From: Beroe forskalii
Taxonomy: Eukaryota > Ctenophora > Nuda > Beroida > Beroidae
Direction of reading: 5' to 3'
NCBI GenBank assembly: GCA_011033025.1
Contig: WFMF01000013.1
Span: 620,001-684,000, forward strand
Length of the DNA stretch: 64,000 nucleotides
Positions 23,945 to 35,416 of the stretch are shown here, in pieces (within the stretch, counting starts at the first letter, position 1; each line of letters opens with the position of its first letter). The notes under the pieces are model-generated. The model was not told the origin of the DNA. It did no database searches and worked only from the letters and a program-made list of their open reading frames with translations. A program made the position numbers and the translations under genes.

Positions 23945-26350
23945 CAAATTACAGAGTTCACCGTACGGAGGCTTCCCCTAAACCTGGGATCACCTCTAAT
24001 CACGGACTCCCCTGTACACTGCTCCCCTTAATCTAGGGCTCCCCCGATTGTCCGGGGCTCACCTCTATACACGGTCTCGCCCATACCAGACTCACCCTAT
24101 TGCCGGGCTTCACCATACCAGGCTCCACCGGACCTCGGGCTTCACCAATGCCTTGGGATAACCCCGATACAGGGGCTCACCCGTACCAGGCTCACCCTTA
24201 CCTTGGGCTTCGCCATACCAGGCTCACCCGATCCTCGGGCTTCACGGATGTTCTGGGATAACCCTGATACAGGGGCTCACCCGTACCAGACTCACCCTTA
24301 TCTTGGGCTTCACCATACCAGGCTCCACCGAACCTCGGGCTTCACTGATGTTCTGGGCTCACCCTCAAACATGGCATCACCCATACCAGGCTCACCCTTA
24401 CATTGGGCTTCACCGTACCTGGCTCCACCTTATCCTGGGCTACACTGATGTTCTGGGCTATCCCTGAAACATGGGATCACCCATACCAGGCTCACCCTTA
24501 CCTTGGGCTTCACCGTACTTGGCTCCACCTAATCCTAGGCTCCACCATAACTTGGGCTCACCCTGAAACATGGGATCGCCGATACGAGGCTCACCCTTAC
24601 CTTGGGCTTCACCGTACTTGGCTCCACCTTATCCTGGGCTTCGCCATAGCTTGGGCTCCCCCACACTTATTTGGGCTCCCCCCACCAACTCGGGCTCCCC
24701 TATGATAACTCGGGCTCCCCCATACTAACTTGGGATCCACCTATCAACTCGGGCTCCCTTTTAACTCGGGCTCCCCCCAACTTACCAACTTGGGCTCCCC
24801 ATACCAATTTGGGCTCCCCATACTCCCATACTAACTAGGGCTCCCCATACTAACTCGGGCTCCCCCATACTAACTCGGGCTCCTCCATACTAACTCAGGC
24901 TCCCCCACACTAACTCGGGCTCCCCCATACTACCTCGGGCTCCCCCATACTAACTCAGGCTCCCCCATATTAACTCGGGCCCCGTACCAACAGCTCCCCA
25001 GGCTCCCCCATACCAACTTGGGCTCCCTGGTTCTAATTGGGCTCCCCATACCAACTTGGGCTCCCCCGTGCTGTTCGGGCTCCCCCATACCAACTTGGGC
25101 TCCCCCGTGCTGTTCGGGCTCCCCCATACCAACTTGGGCTCCCCGTTCTGTTCGGGCTCCCCCATACCAACTTGGGCTCCCCCGTGCTGGCCCCATACCA
25201 ACTTGGGCTCCCCGTGCTGTTGGGCTCCCCATACCAACTTGGGGGGCCCCGTGCTTTTGGGGCTCCCCATACTAACTCAGGCCCCCACACTATGGGGGAG
25301 CCCAGTTACTACCTCAGCCCCCATACTAACTCAGGCTCCCCCGAGTTAACTGGGGGCTCCCCCTGCAGTACAGGCTCCCCCATACCAACTTGGGAGCCCC
25401 CATACTAACTCGGCTCCCATACCAACTTGGGGCCCCCATACAGGGGGGGCTCCCCATACCATGGCCTGGGGGCCCCCATACTATGGGGAGCCCCCCATAC
25501 TAACTCAGGGGAGCCCAAGTTGGTATGGGGAGCCCTAGAGTACCAATGGGGGGCCCAAAGTATGGGGGATAGGTGGGATCCCCAAGTTAGTATGGGGGGA
25601 GCCTGAGTTATCAATAGGGGAGCCCCCCATGCTGGGGGAGCCCAAATCAAGTGTGGGGGCCCAAGCTATGGCGAAGCCCAGGATAAGGTGGAGCCAAGTA
25701 CGGTGAAGCCCAAGGTAAGGGTGAGCCTCGTATCGGCGATCCCATGTTTCAGGGTGAGCCCAAGTTATGGTGGAGCCTAGGATTAGTGGAGCCGCACGGT
25801 GAAGCCCAAGGTAAGGGTGAGCCTGGTATGGGTGATCCCATGTTTCAGGGATAGCCCAGAACATCAGTGTAGCCCAGGATAAGGTGGAGCCAGGTACGGT
25901 GAAGCCCAATGTAAGGGGTGAGCCTGGTATGGGTGATGCCATGTTTGAGGGTGAGCCCAGAACATCAGTGAAGCCTGAGGTTCGGTGGAGCCTGGTATGG
26001 TGAAGCCCAAGATAAGGGTGAGTCTGGTACGGGTGAGCCCTGTATCGGGGTTATCCCAGAACATCCGTGAAGCCCGAGGATCGGGTGAGCCTGGTATGGC
26101 GAAGCCCAAGGTAAGGGTGAGCCTGGTACGGGTGAGCCCTGTATCGGGGTTATCCCAAGGCATTGGTGAAGCCTGAGGTCCGGTGGAGCCTGGTATGGTG
26201 AAGCCCCAAGGTAGGGGTGAGTCTGGTATGGGCGAGACCGGGTATAGAGGTGAGCCCCGGACAATCGGGGGATCCCTAGATTAGGGGAGCGGTGTATAGG
26301 GAGCTTTCATAAGAGGTTATCCCATGTGTAGGGGAAGCTTGGGTACGGTG
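23945..26350. mobile_element. Foldback element E4, loop-less and end-truncated
   Basis: The left arm (23945 to about 25505, CCC orientation) meets the right arm (about 25505-26350, GGG orientation) with essentially no spacer, making a 2.4-kb inverted structure. The left end starts at CAAATTACAGAGTTCACCGT and the right end stops at GGGTACGGTG, so both terminal hairpins and the CTTGCCAACCCCAT motif are missing. The unit order matches E2 and E3. Confidence 0.8.
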
Positions 26351-27060
26351 GGTGGACTTGACGTCCATTGGACATCAATTGAATATGATGTCCATCGATA
26401 AAAATGTCCATTGGTGGTCAATAAATCCAATGGATCCATCGGAGTGGATCCAATGGACACGATATCCAAACATGGTTTGGTAGATGGACATCAGACTGGC
26501 ATTTTTGTTCAATGGATCTATTGTGTCCAAACAAATCACGGTCATACGAGCGAATTAATGCGGGAGACTCCCGGGAGTCCTCCGGGAGCCCTCAGGGAGT
26601 ACAGCAGATGAACTCCGAGAGTCCTCCGGGAATACTTCGAGAGTCCCCCGGGAGTCCTACGGGAGTACCCCGGGAGTCCTACTGGAGTACCCCGGGAGTC
26701 CTACTGGGTACCCGGGGTCCCTAGGGTGTACCCCGGGGAGTCCTGGGGGTACCCAGGGAGTCCTACGTGGGTGCCCGGGGTCCCACGGGTACTCCCGTGG
26801 GACTCAGGAATACCCCGTAAGGACTCAGGACTCAATGCAGGACTCCCGCAGTAATTCGCTCGTATGACCCAAATCACAAACACATAGCTTCATGGAGCAT
26901 AAAAATCTTAAAATCTATAAAAATTCGATTTCATAGATCCATTGGACACCATGTCCAATTTATCCATTGGGTCCAATGGATCCATTGGTTCCAATGGACA
27001 AAATGGATCCATTGGATCTAGAGTGGTTCAAAAATCATTTTCCTCATCCAATCAATAGAA
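26351..27060. repeat. TCCATTGGA/TCCAATGGA palindrome-rich region
   Basis: Short palindrome-like units (GTCCATTGGAC, TCCAATGGATCCA, ATCCATTGGA) recur on both sides of the 330-bp MITE at 26540-26869. They look like the remains of an inverted-repeat element into which the MITE inserted. The outer limits are uncertain. Confidence 0.55.
26540..26869. mobile_element. 330-bp foldback MITE with 8-bp target duplication
   Basis: The terminal inverted repeat GGTCATACGAGCGAATTA, then TGCGGGAG after one variable base, is flanked by the perfect duplication CAAATCAC (26532-26539 and 26870-26877). The interior is a minisatellite of about 15-bp units (CGGGAGTCC, ACGGGAGTACC). An 8-bp duplication fits hAT or related cut-and-paste elements; the TIR itself is not one I know. 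Confidence 0.85.
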
Positions 27061-27070
27061 GACAACGTTA

Positions 27071-27301
27071 ATGGGGTTGGCAAGTAGGGGGAGCCCATGT
27101 ATCCGTTTTGGTGACAAGGGCTCCCCCTATTCTAGGTATCACAAATTACAGAGTTCACCGTACCCAAGCCCCCCCTACACATGGGATAACCTCTTATGAA
27201 AGCTCCCCTATACACCGCTCCCCCCAATCCAGGGATCCCCCGATTGTCCGGGGCCCACCCCCACACCCGGTCTCGCCCATACCAGACTCACCCCATCGCC
27301 G
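27071..27301 (+). mobile_element. Foldback element E5, left end only
   Basis: The element starts ATGGGGTTGGCAAG with the standard hairpin, then the subterminal units in the usual order, and is cut by the assembly gap. The sequence after the gap is unrelated, so the arms and loop are missing from the assembly. Confidence 0.8.
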
Positions 27302-27401
27302 NNNNNNNNNNNNNNNNNNNNNNNNNNNNNNNNNNNNNNNNNNNNNNNNNNNNNNNNNNNNNNNNNNNNNNNNNNNNNNNNNNNNNNNNNNNNNNNNNNN
27401 N
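27302..27401. other. Assembly gap, 100 N
   Basis: Exactly 100 N, the conventional length for a gap of unknown size. It falls inside a foldback element. Confidence 0.98.
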
Positions 27402-28037
27402 TCTCAGCCTGCCAGTGTCTCTACCAATCTTAGAAAACCTACTTTCTGTTGCTTCTCAGACTGCAGGTTTCCTAAACTTTGCTCTTATACTTTCTGCTGG
27501 TATTCTCAGCCTGTAGATTTCCTAAACCTTACTATACCTTGTGCAGCTTTCCAGCCTTTCAGAGTTTCTATCAACCTTACTAAGTTAATATACCTTCCAC
27601 TGCTTCTCCGCCTGCCATATTTCCTACTGACCGATTTTGAGCAGTGCAACTGTCTCAACTTCTCAACACTATAAGCACTGCTTCAACTCTTCAATGCTTG
27701 AAATGTTAAAATGTATGAATTTGTTATAACCCTTCCCTTCACATGCTTAAATGTAATAAAATGAGAAATGGAAATGCTGAGGAAAAATAGCACTAATTCA
27801 TTACCTCATGGCATCAGAATTAGGGTGTAGAACAATGAAGACTCCTGCATTCTATAGACTGCATCCATCTGTAGTAGGTACAGAGTTCATGCTATCAGAG
27901 TGACTGGTAAACAAGTATACTGGTAAAATGACATTCCATTCAATTCAAAAAGTTACGGAGAACATGAGGGACTGAGGGAGGATATCATTCAGCATTACTT
28001 AAAGTATTTGATGTATATCAAATGAATCCCACATAAT
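27402..28037. other. Degenerate CTCAGCCTG repeat, then intergenic
   Basis: Positions 27402-27620 hold imperfect repeats of about 60 bp around TTCTCAGCCTG and TTTCCTAAACCTT. The rest is AT-rich without features. Confidence 0.5.
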
Positions 28038-28625
28038 ATGGGGGGGAGTTTCACTGTCCCAATTGTCCCTGTCCCAATTTACTTTATTTTGAGTTTGGGA
28101 CTGGTTTTTGGGACAATTGGGACAACTGGGACATTTGGGACAAACAAAAAGTTGGACAAATCAGTCATCTATCATTTTTACATTGATCAATGTTTTTCTA
28201 TCATACTACTATGCTAATAAGTACAAGTTTTGGTTGTGTGCTGCTATGTAACAAGCTGTAAGACAAAAACACTACACTCCCACTCAAGAACACAATCATT
28301 TGAGCCCCAGTTGTCTCTGTCACTTTTGTCCCAATTGTCCCAAATGTCCCATTTGTCCCAAATGTCCCAAATGTCCCAGTCCGTATTCACTTTTTTGAGT
28401 CCCATAATTGTTCCATTTTCTCTGTCCCATTTGTCCCAATTGTCCCATTTGTCCCAAATGTCCCAATTGTCCCAGTCCGAATTCACTTTTTGAGCCCCAT
28501 TTGTTCCATTTTCTCTGTCCCATTTGTCCCAATTGTTCCATTTGTCCCAAATGTCCCATTTGTCCCTGTCCCAATCCACTTTTTCTTGAGTTTGGGACAA
28601 TTGGGACAGTGACACCCCCCCCCCA
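28038..28625. mobile_element. Inverted-repeat element made of TGTCCCAAAT-type units
   Basis: The left end reads GGGGGGGAGTTTCACTGTCC and continues CAATTGTCCC. The right end is its complement, ending in a run of C. The interior is a tandem array of 9-10 bp units (TGTCCCAAA, TGTCCCATT). ATAAT flanks both sides (28033-28037 and 28626-28630), a possible short target duplication. It is built like the foldback elements but unrelated in sequence. Confidence 0.6.
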
Positions 28626-30221
28626 ATAATGAAATAATTTTCTTACAATCTAACATAATCAAGGGCTTCAAGCTCAGACAGCACAGCTCTTCGATTAGTA
28701 GGTATTCATAAATACATCGCACATTTTACTAACAACTAAGAGTATAGCAAGAGTATGGCAACTTAGTAATTTCATTGTTCATAACATTTAACTGAAACTA
28801 GACCATCAAGACCATATTGGAGTTATTCCCTTAAAATAGTATAGCAATGACTTCATAATGCAGCCATTGATATTATTTGATAATGAAATGAGACCCAAAT
28901 AAAGCATAACCACTGTTATCGGCATTGACATGGCATAAAAGTCAGTTTTATGCAGATTTCCTACAAACATATTTTTACCTAGCGCCCAAATATTGTAACA
29001 CTTACGCGTCGAGTAAAATCGCAACTTTTGTGCGCGGCGCACTCAAAAATCTGAAATCTTATAGTACCAATAATAAATCCAGTTTTGAACTGTATCTTAT
29101 GTGAAAAATTGCGGAAAAACGATGATATAAAATTTTTGGCATAAAAATGAGATTAAATGTACGTAATAACCCAATTTCAGCCGTCGCGCGCGCTCGCGCT
29201 TCTGAGCCGCGCACGGACACTTTACACGTGGAATCGCGATTGCGTCTAGTCGATCTCGTAATCTACTCAACAAGAGCTTTCTTTTGGTACCAAATTTGTC
29301 AATTTTAGAGAAATTTTTACATTTTGATTTTTATGTCCCTAAGCGTCTCCACTAGCTAAGCGTGGGAATTGTTGCGTTAAATCCACGAATTCGACAAAAT
29401 GACAATTCGTTTCGCGTAAAGTTAAGTTGGTCGTGTTCCCCGCGCCTTACGCAAAACAGAGCATTTTGTAGCAGAATTTGCCAATGTGCCAAAAATTGCG
29501 ACACAACATTGCCTGATGAAAAGCATACCAATCATCGGTTCAATGTATTGATACTGTGAGCTTTTCACGCAAAATTTACATGGCATGGCATATAGTTGCT
29601 TCGCAAAGGATATTTCCACAACCAAGCAAACTATGTACAACCAAAGAAATCATAGTTTCGTGAATATTTGGACTGGTAGTTCGACTACCAGTCCATAGCA
29701 CCATGCTAATATAACTAGTGGAAGAAGAAGTTCAACTACCGGTCCAATCAACAGTAAATCATATAAATGAGACAACTGGCAAGGAAAGAACCATAACGAG
29801 TGAAAAATAGAAATAAACGCAATAATAGAAAATTAAAATAAAATTAAAATATCTGATCAGAGATACGTGTTAGAACCATGTAGTCTGCCTCGTGCAGAGA
29901 CTCAAGAAAATAACTGCAGCTGGTTCTGCCACAGAACTGCGGCAAGGTCACTGAAAATTCCCACCGCAGCTCTGTTTGATACAATCTGTCAAGGACATGC
30001 CACAGCAGACAGCTCTGTAGGGTCGCAGGGCCGCTGAGATTTCTGTCACACAACTGCTTCGAATTGCGTCAAAAAGCTACAGCGGGTTCTGTCACAAATC
30101 AAAGATATTTTAACAATATGCAATCAAAAAGCAGACCCCATTTTGAATAACTCCATGATCAAGAAGTTCGCAAACCTCCTTTCTGAATGAGTGTGATAGA
30201 CATCATCACTGCCATGTGCTA
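28626..30221. other. Intergenic, no gene seen
   Basis: AT-rich sequence with a perfect 11-bp-stem palindrome, GGACTGGTAGT-TCG-ACTACCAGTCC (split as stem-loop-stem), at 29670-29694. A decayed relative lies near 29728. No coding is recognised. Confidence 0.45.
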
Positions 30222-30590
30222 TCACGTCTGCAAATGACACAGTGCCGTCCCACACACAATACAAAGCGTTCCCAGCAGTCCCCGAACACCAAACCGTCCC
30301 TCCCCCATAACTGCTCCCACCAGAGACGTAAAGAGCAGGGTCAGACTGTTCACTACGGGTACAGCCACCCCCAGATCTGTAGATCCGAGGAGGACGTAAA
30401 ACAGAACAGATCCCAGCTGGTTGGAAAGGAGCGATGCGATGTAGAGTGGTCGGCGTAGGAGGAACAGGACCTTGTCGAGGGTTGAGTGGCACTGCTCAAT
30501 ACCGACACTGTATCTCTTGATGAGAGGGTTAGTACTGCCCCACAGGAGGGAGACAAGGACCATCTTCAGGAGTGCAGGGTCAGGGAACAT
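30222..30590 (-). CDS. TMEM234: TMEM234-like membrane protein, 122 aa
   Basis: A single open frame on the minus strand. LLWGSTNPLIKRYSVGIEQ corresponds to human TMEM234 ALWGGTQPLLKRASAGLQR, and the NQLGSVLFYVLLGSTDLGVA then VPVVNSLTLLFTSLVG stretch corresponds to [20 protein letters not shown] then VPICNSLAIIFTLIVG. Four hydrophobic segments fit the EamA-like small multidrug/drug-metabolite fold of the family. The molecular function of the family is poorly known. The ATG at 30590 gives nine residues before the conserved WGSTNP region. An ATACAG just upstream could be a 3' splice site for a non-coding first exon. It is divergent from the SET-domain gene, 1.04 kb away. Confidence 0.8.
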   Translation of the reverse strand: MFPDPALLKMVLVSLLWGSTNPLIKRYSVGIEQCHSTLDKVLFLLRRPLYIASLLSNQLGSVLFYVLLGSTDLGVAVPVVNSLTLLFTSLVGAVMGEGRFGVRGLLGTLCIVCGTALCHLQT

Positions 30591-31632
30591 TCTGTATTTC
30601 TAAGGAGATAACTTCATCCTCAGTTAGTTAATTTAATACTTCATTTATCATTAATGATTAAATTGTAAGATTTTCTAAGTTACGTCAGTAAATCTGGAAT
30701 CAGGCATGGAATTTTTGAAAATCTTGAAGCATACTGATTTCCATGATCATTATATTAAGTTCATTCAATATTTCATATTTTCATGCATCTTGTAAATTTC
30801 TTATAACTTGTTCTATTATTGCTTACATGATGCATTTCCCCCAGAAACTAGAAAAACCGGTTTCCAGCTGCAACACTTAATTTCATGTAAATTTATCAGC
30901 ATCTCATATTTCAGGTTTAACCAGTTTTTCATTTGATTAAAATTATCTACCCAACATCCATTTTCCTCCAGTATTTTTGGCCGATTAAAAATCAAGTAAA
31001 ATGAGCTGCAAGTTTGCAAATCTGACTTACTGATTTTCCCACACAAATCAAATTCTCCGTGCACGTGGGGTCTCTTTCAGGTAAAACCGGTTATATGATA
31101 ACACTATCAATGGTAACCAAAAATAGGAACAATTATTGCGTCTCTTACGCAAAGCTGGTACGACTGGATTTATTAGGTAAAAAATGGGTCACGCATAATT
31201 GAAGGAAAGAAAATCACGCGCGTGGCTTCAGAAAGTTGGGTATTAAAGGCAGAGCAGGAGCTCGGAATACAAGCGACGGCAGACATCTGATTCGATCAAT
31301 CTTTGACTTTCTCTAGAATAGAGGTGAGTTGTACTTATACAATCAGTTTATAATTGTTGCTTTAGAGGTTTCTACTTTTCATTCAATAATTAATCCATGT
31401 ACCTTACCTTAGATAATAGTAAGTTCCTTGATAATTAATACGTAAGTGGCGTATATTTTCAGTGATTAATGATTATGTGTAACGCAAATGTGTGCACATG
31501 GATCGATTAAATGAGGGATCGAAAAATCGAAATACGAATTCAAATACTAAACAATGGCCACAGCAACTTCATCAAATGCCGTTCCCTAAAAGCCTAAATT
31601 TCTTTTCCTAACATTTTTGCTTTTCCACAGCC
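30591..31632. promoter_or_regulatory. Divergent upstream region of TMEM234-like and SET genes
   Basis: Contains two AACCGGTT palindromes (30855-30862, 31085-31092). A probable non-coding first exon of the SET gene ends at AGAG|GTGAGT near 31322 and is spliced to TTTCCACAG at 31630. Confidence 0.4.
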
Positions 31633-32569
31633 ATGAAAACGTACGGAGACTGTGATATCAGTGACCTTGGGTTTGAGCTGCAAATACCGACAAAGGAACA
31701 GAGAGACAAAGACAAGGTATGAACTAAATTTTTCAAATTTTATTCTGTGTTGAAGGAACAGTAAGAAAATATGATTTAACTTCATGAATAAATCAGACAA
31801 TAAATTTTAGACAATATAAATGCTTTAATGCAAAAAGATGACAGGAATTGGAAGAAATAATCCTAATTATTGAGAAATTGCTCGTTCCTCACGATTCACG
31901 GTCCGCAATTAAACGTCTCATTGAAACTACTTTACTCAGGTATGCTGCAGTGCAGTGACAGTCCGTAGTTCAGAGTACGGTGACGGAGCGTTTGCTACTC
32001 GTAACATCGCGCAGGGCGAGTGTTTGGAGTGGGGCCTGGTCCGACGACTCCCGGCTGACTTTGACGGCCACAAGAACGAGTTCATCTTCACCTGGTCGGA
32101 GGATCGGACGGTGTGGGCGGTCACCTCAGGGACTGCGACATTCCTCAACACGGCGGCTCCTGGACACGCTAACACTAAGGTATGTAGGTATATTACTTAT
32201 ATTAGAAGTGCAAATGCCTAGAAGGACCAGGGAATTTTAGTAAAAAGTTCAAGAGGCTGTGCACGAGAGTGGAGTTATCAATTATACACATCATTAATTT
32301 GAAACATGTCAAGCTCTATGATCTTAGTACAGCACGTTTTGACAGTATGGTTTTAATACTTTAATACTCCCTCTCTCGCTTGCCAGGTAATCAGGTTCTT
32401 TGAGGAGGACAGGTTTGAGATCTACGCAGTACGAGACATTAGTGAGGGGGAGGAGTTGACACACACTTACAGGTCCTTGAGCTGGAGGAAAGCCTTCAAA
32501 CCCCTAGCACATGCTCTGGGGGTGACAACAGAGCCACAGAGACACAGTGTCAAAGTTAGATCCGGGTGA
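31633..32569 (+). CDS. Small SET-domain protein, 168 aa, three coding exons
   Basis: Exons 31633-31716, 31940-32179 and 32387-32569 join in phase 0. Exon 2 opens the SET-like core: SSEYGDGAFATRNIAQGE (the YG.G.FA...I..GE pattern of SET N-terminal strands), and TATFLNTAAPGHANTK takes the place of the FLNHS.NPN motif. Exon 3 has FEIYAVRDISEGEELTHTYR, the I..GEEL...Y signature at the end of SET domains. The usual FINHSC/NH catalytic-pocket residues are altered (LNTAAPGHAN), so methyltransferase activity is uncertain. I cannot assign it to a named SET subfamily. The protein is little more than the SET core. Confidence 0.75.
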
Positions 32570-33916
32570 GGGGATAAGGAGAAAGGGACTTCCTGACCTT
32601 GTTGTTTTGAGTTCAGAAGACAGTAGCTCACAGACTGATATATTCTAATTCACAAACATTGTTAAATATTTATCAAGAAAAATTGTACAAAGTTTTTTGA
32701 TATTGATCTACTACTTTTCAGCGAATTTTAATTTTAGATCGAATTGAATGCTATTGAGTGTTTTTTTACAATTTGAGAGGCAATTATTTCTGAATATGAT
32801 TTATTATATTTTGATTTTTCATACAATTCAATGATAGTTCTTAATTTAGATATCGATAGAAGATACTTTAAATTACTAAAAATCAAATAAAATTATTCTT
32901 GCTAAATAGAAGAAGCATTAACCACAAACAATATTTGAATGCAAAATAAAGTACTGAATACAATTATTATTATAGTAAGTTTCATTCTTCAGTTTCCATA
33001 ATAAATTACAAAAGAGCTATTTGAATCTACGAACTTCAGTACAGAAGTACTGTGGTCCGATCCATCCATAACTTTTTGTCACAAAAAGCAAACAACTATA
33101 ACTATAAATCAATTTCTGATATAATTATGTAAACTTAATACATAAATAAATTAATCATCAGTATAATACACTGCCCTATGTTCTGTAAATAGTATCCTAT
33201 AAACATTGTGATTCACTGTAAACGCATAGAAAGCAATTAAAATAAGTTAAGTGCATGTTCATCTTTAAGAGTTTAAGCATTAAAATAACTTTTTATGTTC
33301 TTATTTCAAACCTAAAATTTTTACTAGATTCCATTCAAACCTGCTAAAATTGCAAGCATTCATTGATAATTCCATAAGAGAAGCTCGTTTTCTCGGGTAA
33401 TCAGTTTGTAAAAGTTTGTAGCAAACACAATCAAAAACACCGATTGTGATAAGTCCTACTGGAAAAGTTTTCTGATAAGAAATAAATCCCATAGTTCCAC
33501 TAATTAATAGACCTTCTTTGTAACCTACTTTCACATTGTATGATTAAAAAATTAATAAAGAAATAAAGTTCTATAGTTTCAGGTAAGTTTGCATCATCGA
33601 CACCTTGCAATTTGCATGGCACATCTACATATTTACATATTCTATTTCGTTTGAATAACTCACCATGCATGTAATTCTGACACCTTTACAAAATAACGTT
33701 ACAGCATAAACACAAATTACTATAAACAAGTAAACAATAATATTATTATGTGCCCCATGATTATAAAAACGGCGAATAAATTATTAGAACAGCTCCAAAG
33801 TCCTGCAATGTGCATTTTGGTAAATTTCCGGTAAAATTGATCTTCCTACTTTCCTACGACACATAACTTGCTGAACTGCAAGTCTGTTTTCAATTGAAAG
33901 CGCTCCTGATTACACC
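32570..33916. other. Intergenic, no gene seen
   Basis: AT-rich sequence with AATAAA hexamers around 32886 and 32944 that could serve the SET gene. Nothing coding is recognised. Confidence 0.4.
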
Positions 33917-34723
33917 CTATTCATCACTTCTCCCTCTTAACAAGGCCGGTAATTCTGACAAATCATCCAATATCACGTGAGCTCCGCACTCCTTCAAGGT
34001 TCCCTGATCCCCTACCCCCGTAGTGACGCCCACCACCAGTCCGAACCCCCCGTTCACCCCGAACCCCATGTCAGTGGGGGTATCCCCCACCATCACCACA
34101 TCAGAGGGATCCACCCCGAAGTGTCTGCACAGCTTGTCCGCAGCCTCCCCACTCGGTTTAGGTGGGTAGTCTGTGGAGGAGGCGCTCATGACGAAGTCCA
34201 CCTCAGCCTCCACACTCTCCAGGAATTGGTCCACCCCATCCGCTGTGTCTGCCGTTGCAATGGCAATGGAGTAGCCCTGGTCTCTGATGTGGGAGAAGAG
34301 GGAGGGGATGTCGGTGAGGGGGTGGTTGGCATCACTGTCCTCCCTGCACGTGTCTATGATGCGCGGCACCCACGTGTTGTCGTGCAGCATTCGCTCCAGA
34401 GACTCCTGGTATGCCACTCTGATATCCTGCTGGAGTTCTGTGAAGCTGTTCTCAGCAAAGGCACCTAGTCCGATTCTCTGCTGCTGCAAGTCCACCCCCA
34501 TCCCTTGGAGCAGGTTACTAATGTCCCGGTGAACTACGTTAGCAGTCCTATCAGTGAGTTGTGTTTGGAGACGGTAACACCACGCCAGCCAAGGCTTGTC
34601 AAACGCAAGCAGCGTCCCATCCTTGTCGAATATCACGAGTTTGTTAGGAGAGGAGGAGAGACATTGCTTGGTGAGGATAGAGGACAAAGAGCGGACAACT
34701 GCTGACGGATGCAGTCTCAACAT
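33917..34723 (-). CDS. HAD-family phosphatase, 268 aa
   Basis: Haloacid-dehalogenase fold: motif I VIFDKDGTLL (nucleophile and acid Asp) near residue 32, a helical cap domain with WLAWCYRLQ and AENSFTELQQDIRVAYQ, motif II IAIATAD, motif III Lys in YPPKPSG, and motif IV VVMVGDTPTDM. It ends with a C-terminal helix. The layout matches phosphoglycolate-phosphatase-like members; the substrate cannot be told. The start ATG at 34723 gives about 25 residues rich in Ser/Arg/Leu before the core, possibly a mitochondrial leader. It lies 0.7 kb downstream of SHMT on the same strand and is uninterrupted by introns. Confidence 0.85.
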   Translation of the reverse strand: MLRLHPSAVVRSLSSILTKQCLSSSPNKLVIFDKDGTLLAFDKPWLAWCYRLQTQLTDRTANVVHRDISNLLQGMGVDLQQQRIGLGAFAENSFTELQQDIRVAYQESLERMLHDNTWVPRIIDTCREDSDANHPLTDIPSLFSHIRDQGYSIAIATADTADGVDQFLESVEAEVDFVMSASSTDYPPKPSGEAADKLCRHFGVDPSDVVMVGDTPTDMGFGVNGGFGLVVGVTTGVGDQGTLKECGAHVILDDLSELPALLRGRSDE

Positions 34724-35416
34724 CCTATGAAATAGATATTTGAATCAAAACCTATCAAAACAAACAATAAGTATGATATTTTCCATGGAACAGACTGTTA
34801 TAATTGATGTCTTGGACCTATAAGCTCATTTAAAGGTACTTCAACTGTCCAATTTTCACAGAACTCTTTGGTGAGGTAGCATCTAGGCACGCATGAAAGC
34901 ACACAAGTTTAGCTATTGTAGTATAATTGTAGCAGGAAGCTGAGTTTGTATAAATTGCAATCAATGATAAGTTAACAAGTGATAGACTTTGATTTTGACA
35001 TGATAATAAACAGATATTTTTTAAATTCCAATCAAAGCAAGTCAACCAAATAAAATTGATCAACACTACAAAAGAGGAATTTCAGTATCGGAACCGACTA
35101 TTCTACCAACGTCACAAACTTTCAGCTCGATCAAACAATTCTAATAACCGATGCTTCATGATGGTTCAAAATGCCAACACCTCAAAGTAAATCTCAACGT
35201 TTCAATCATGTAAGCCTAAAAACATTTACTCATTTACAAAAAAACGTACATTATATTTTTGTCATCAACAAAATAACAGCAGACTTGTCTCCATCTAAAA
35301 TAAATGGAATTATTAAGAAAGTAAGAAGGTAAGAACATAATTTATATTTTAAAAAACATCAAGTTCGCAATTTTTAAATTGAGATAAAAATTAATGAATA
35401 AGTTAACACCAAACAA
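34724..35416. other. Between the SHMT stop and the HAD start
   Basis: AT-rich sequence that should contain the SHMT 3' UTR and the HAD promoter. No motif is singled out. Confidence 0.35.

Noticed and set aside
28230-28629. Open frames rich in Cys-Pro or Trp-Asp-Lys
   Set aside because: They are products of the 9-10 bp TGTCCCAAAT repeat.
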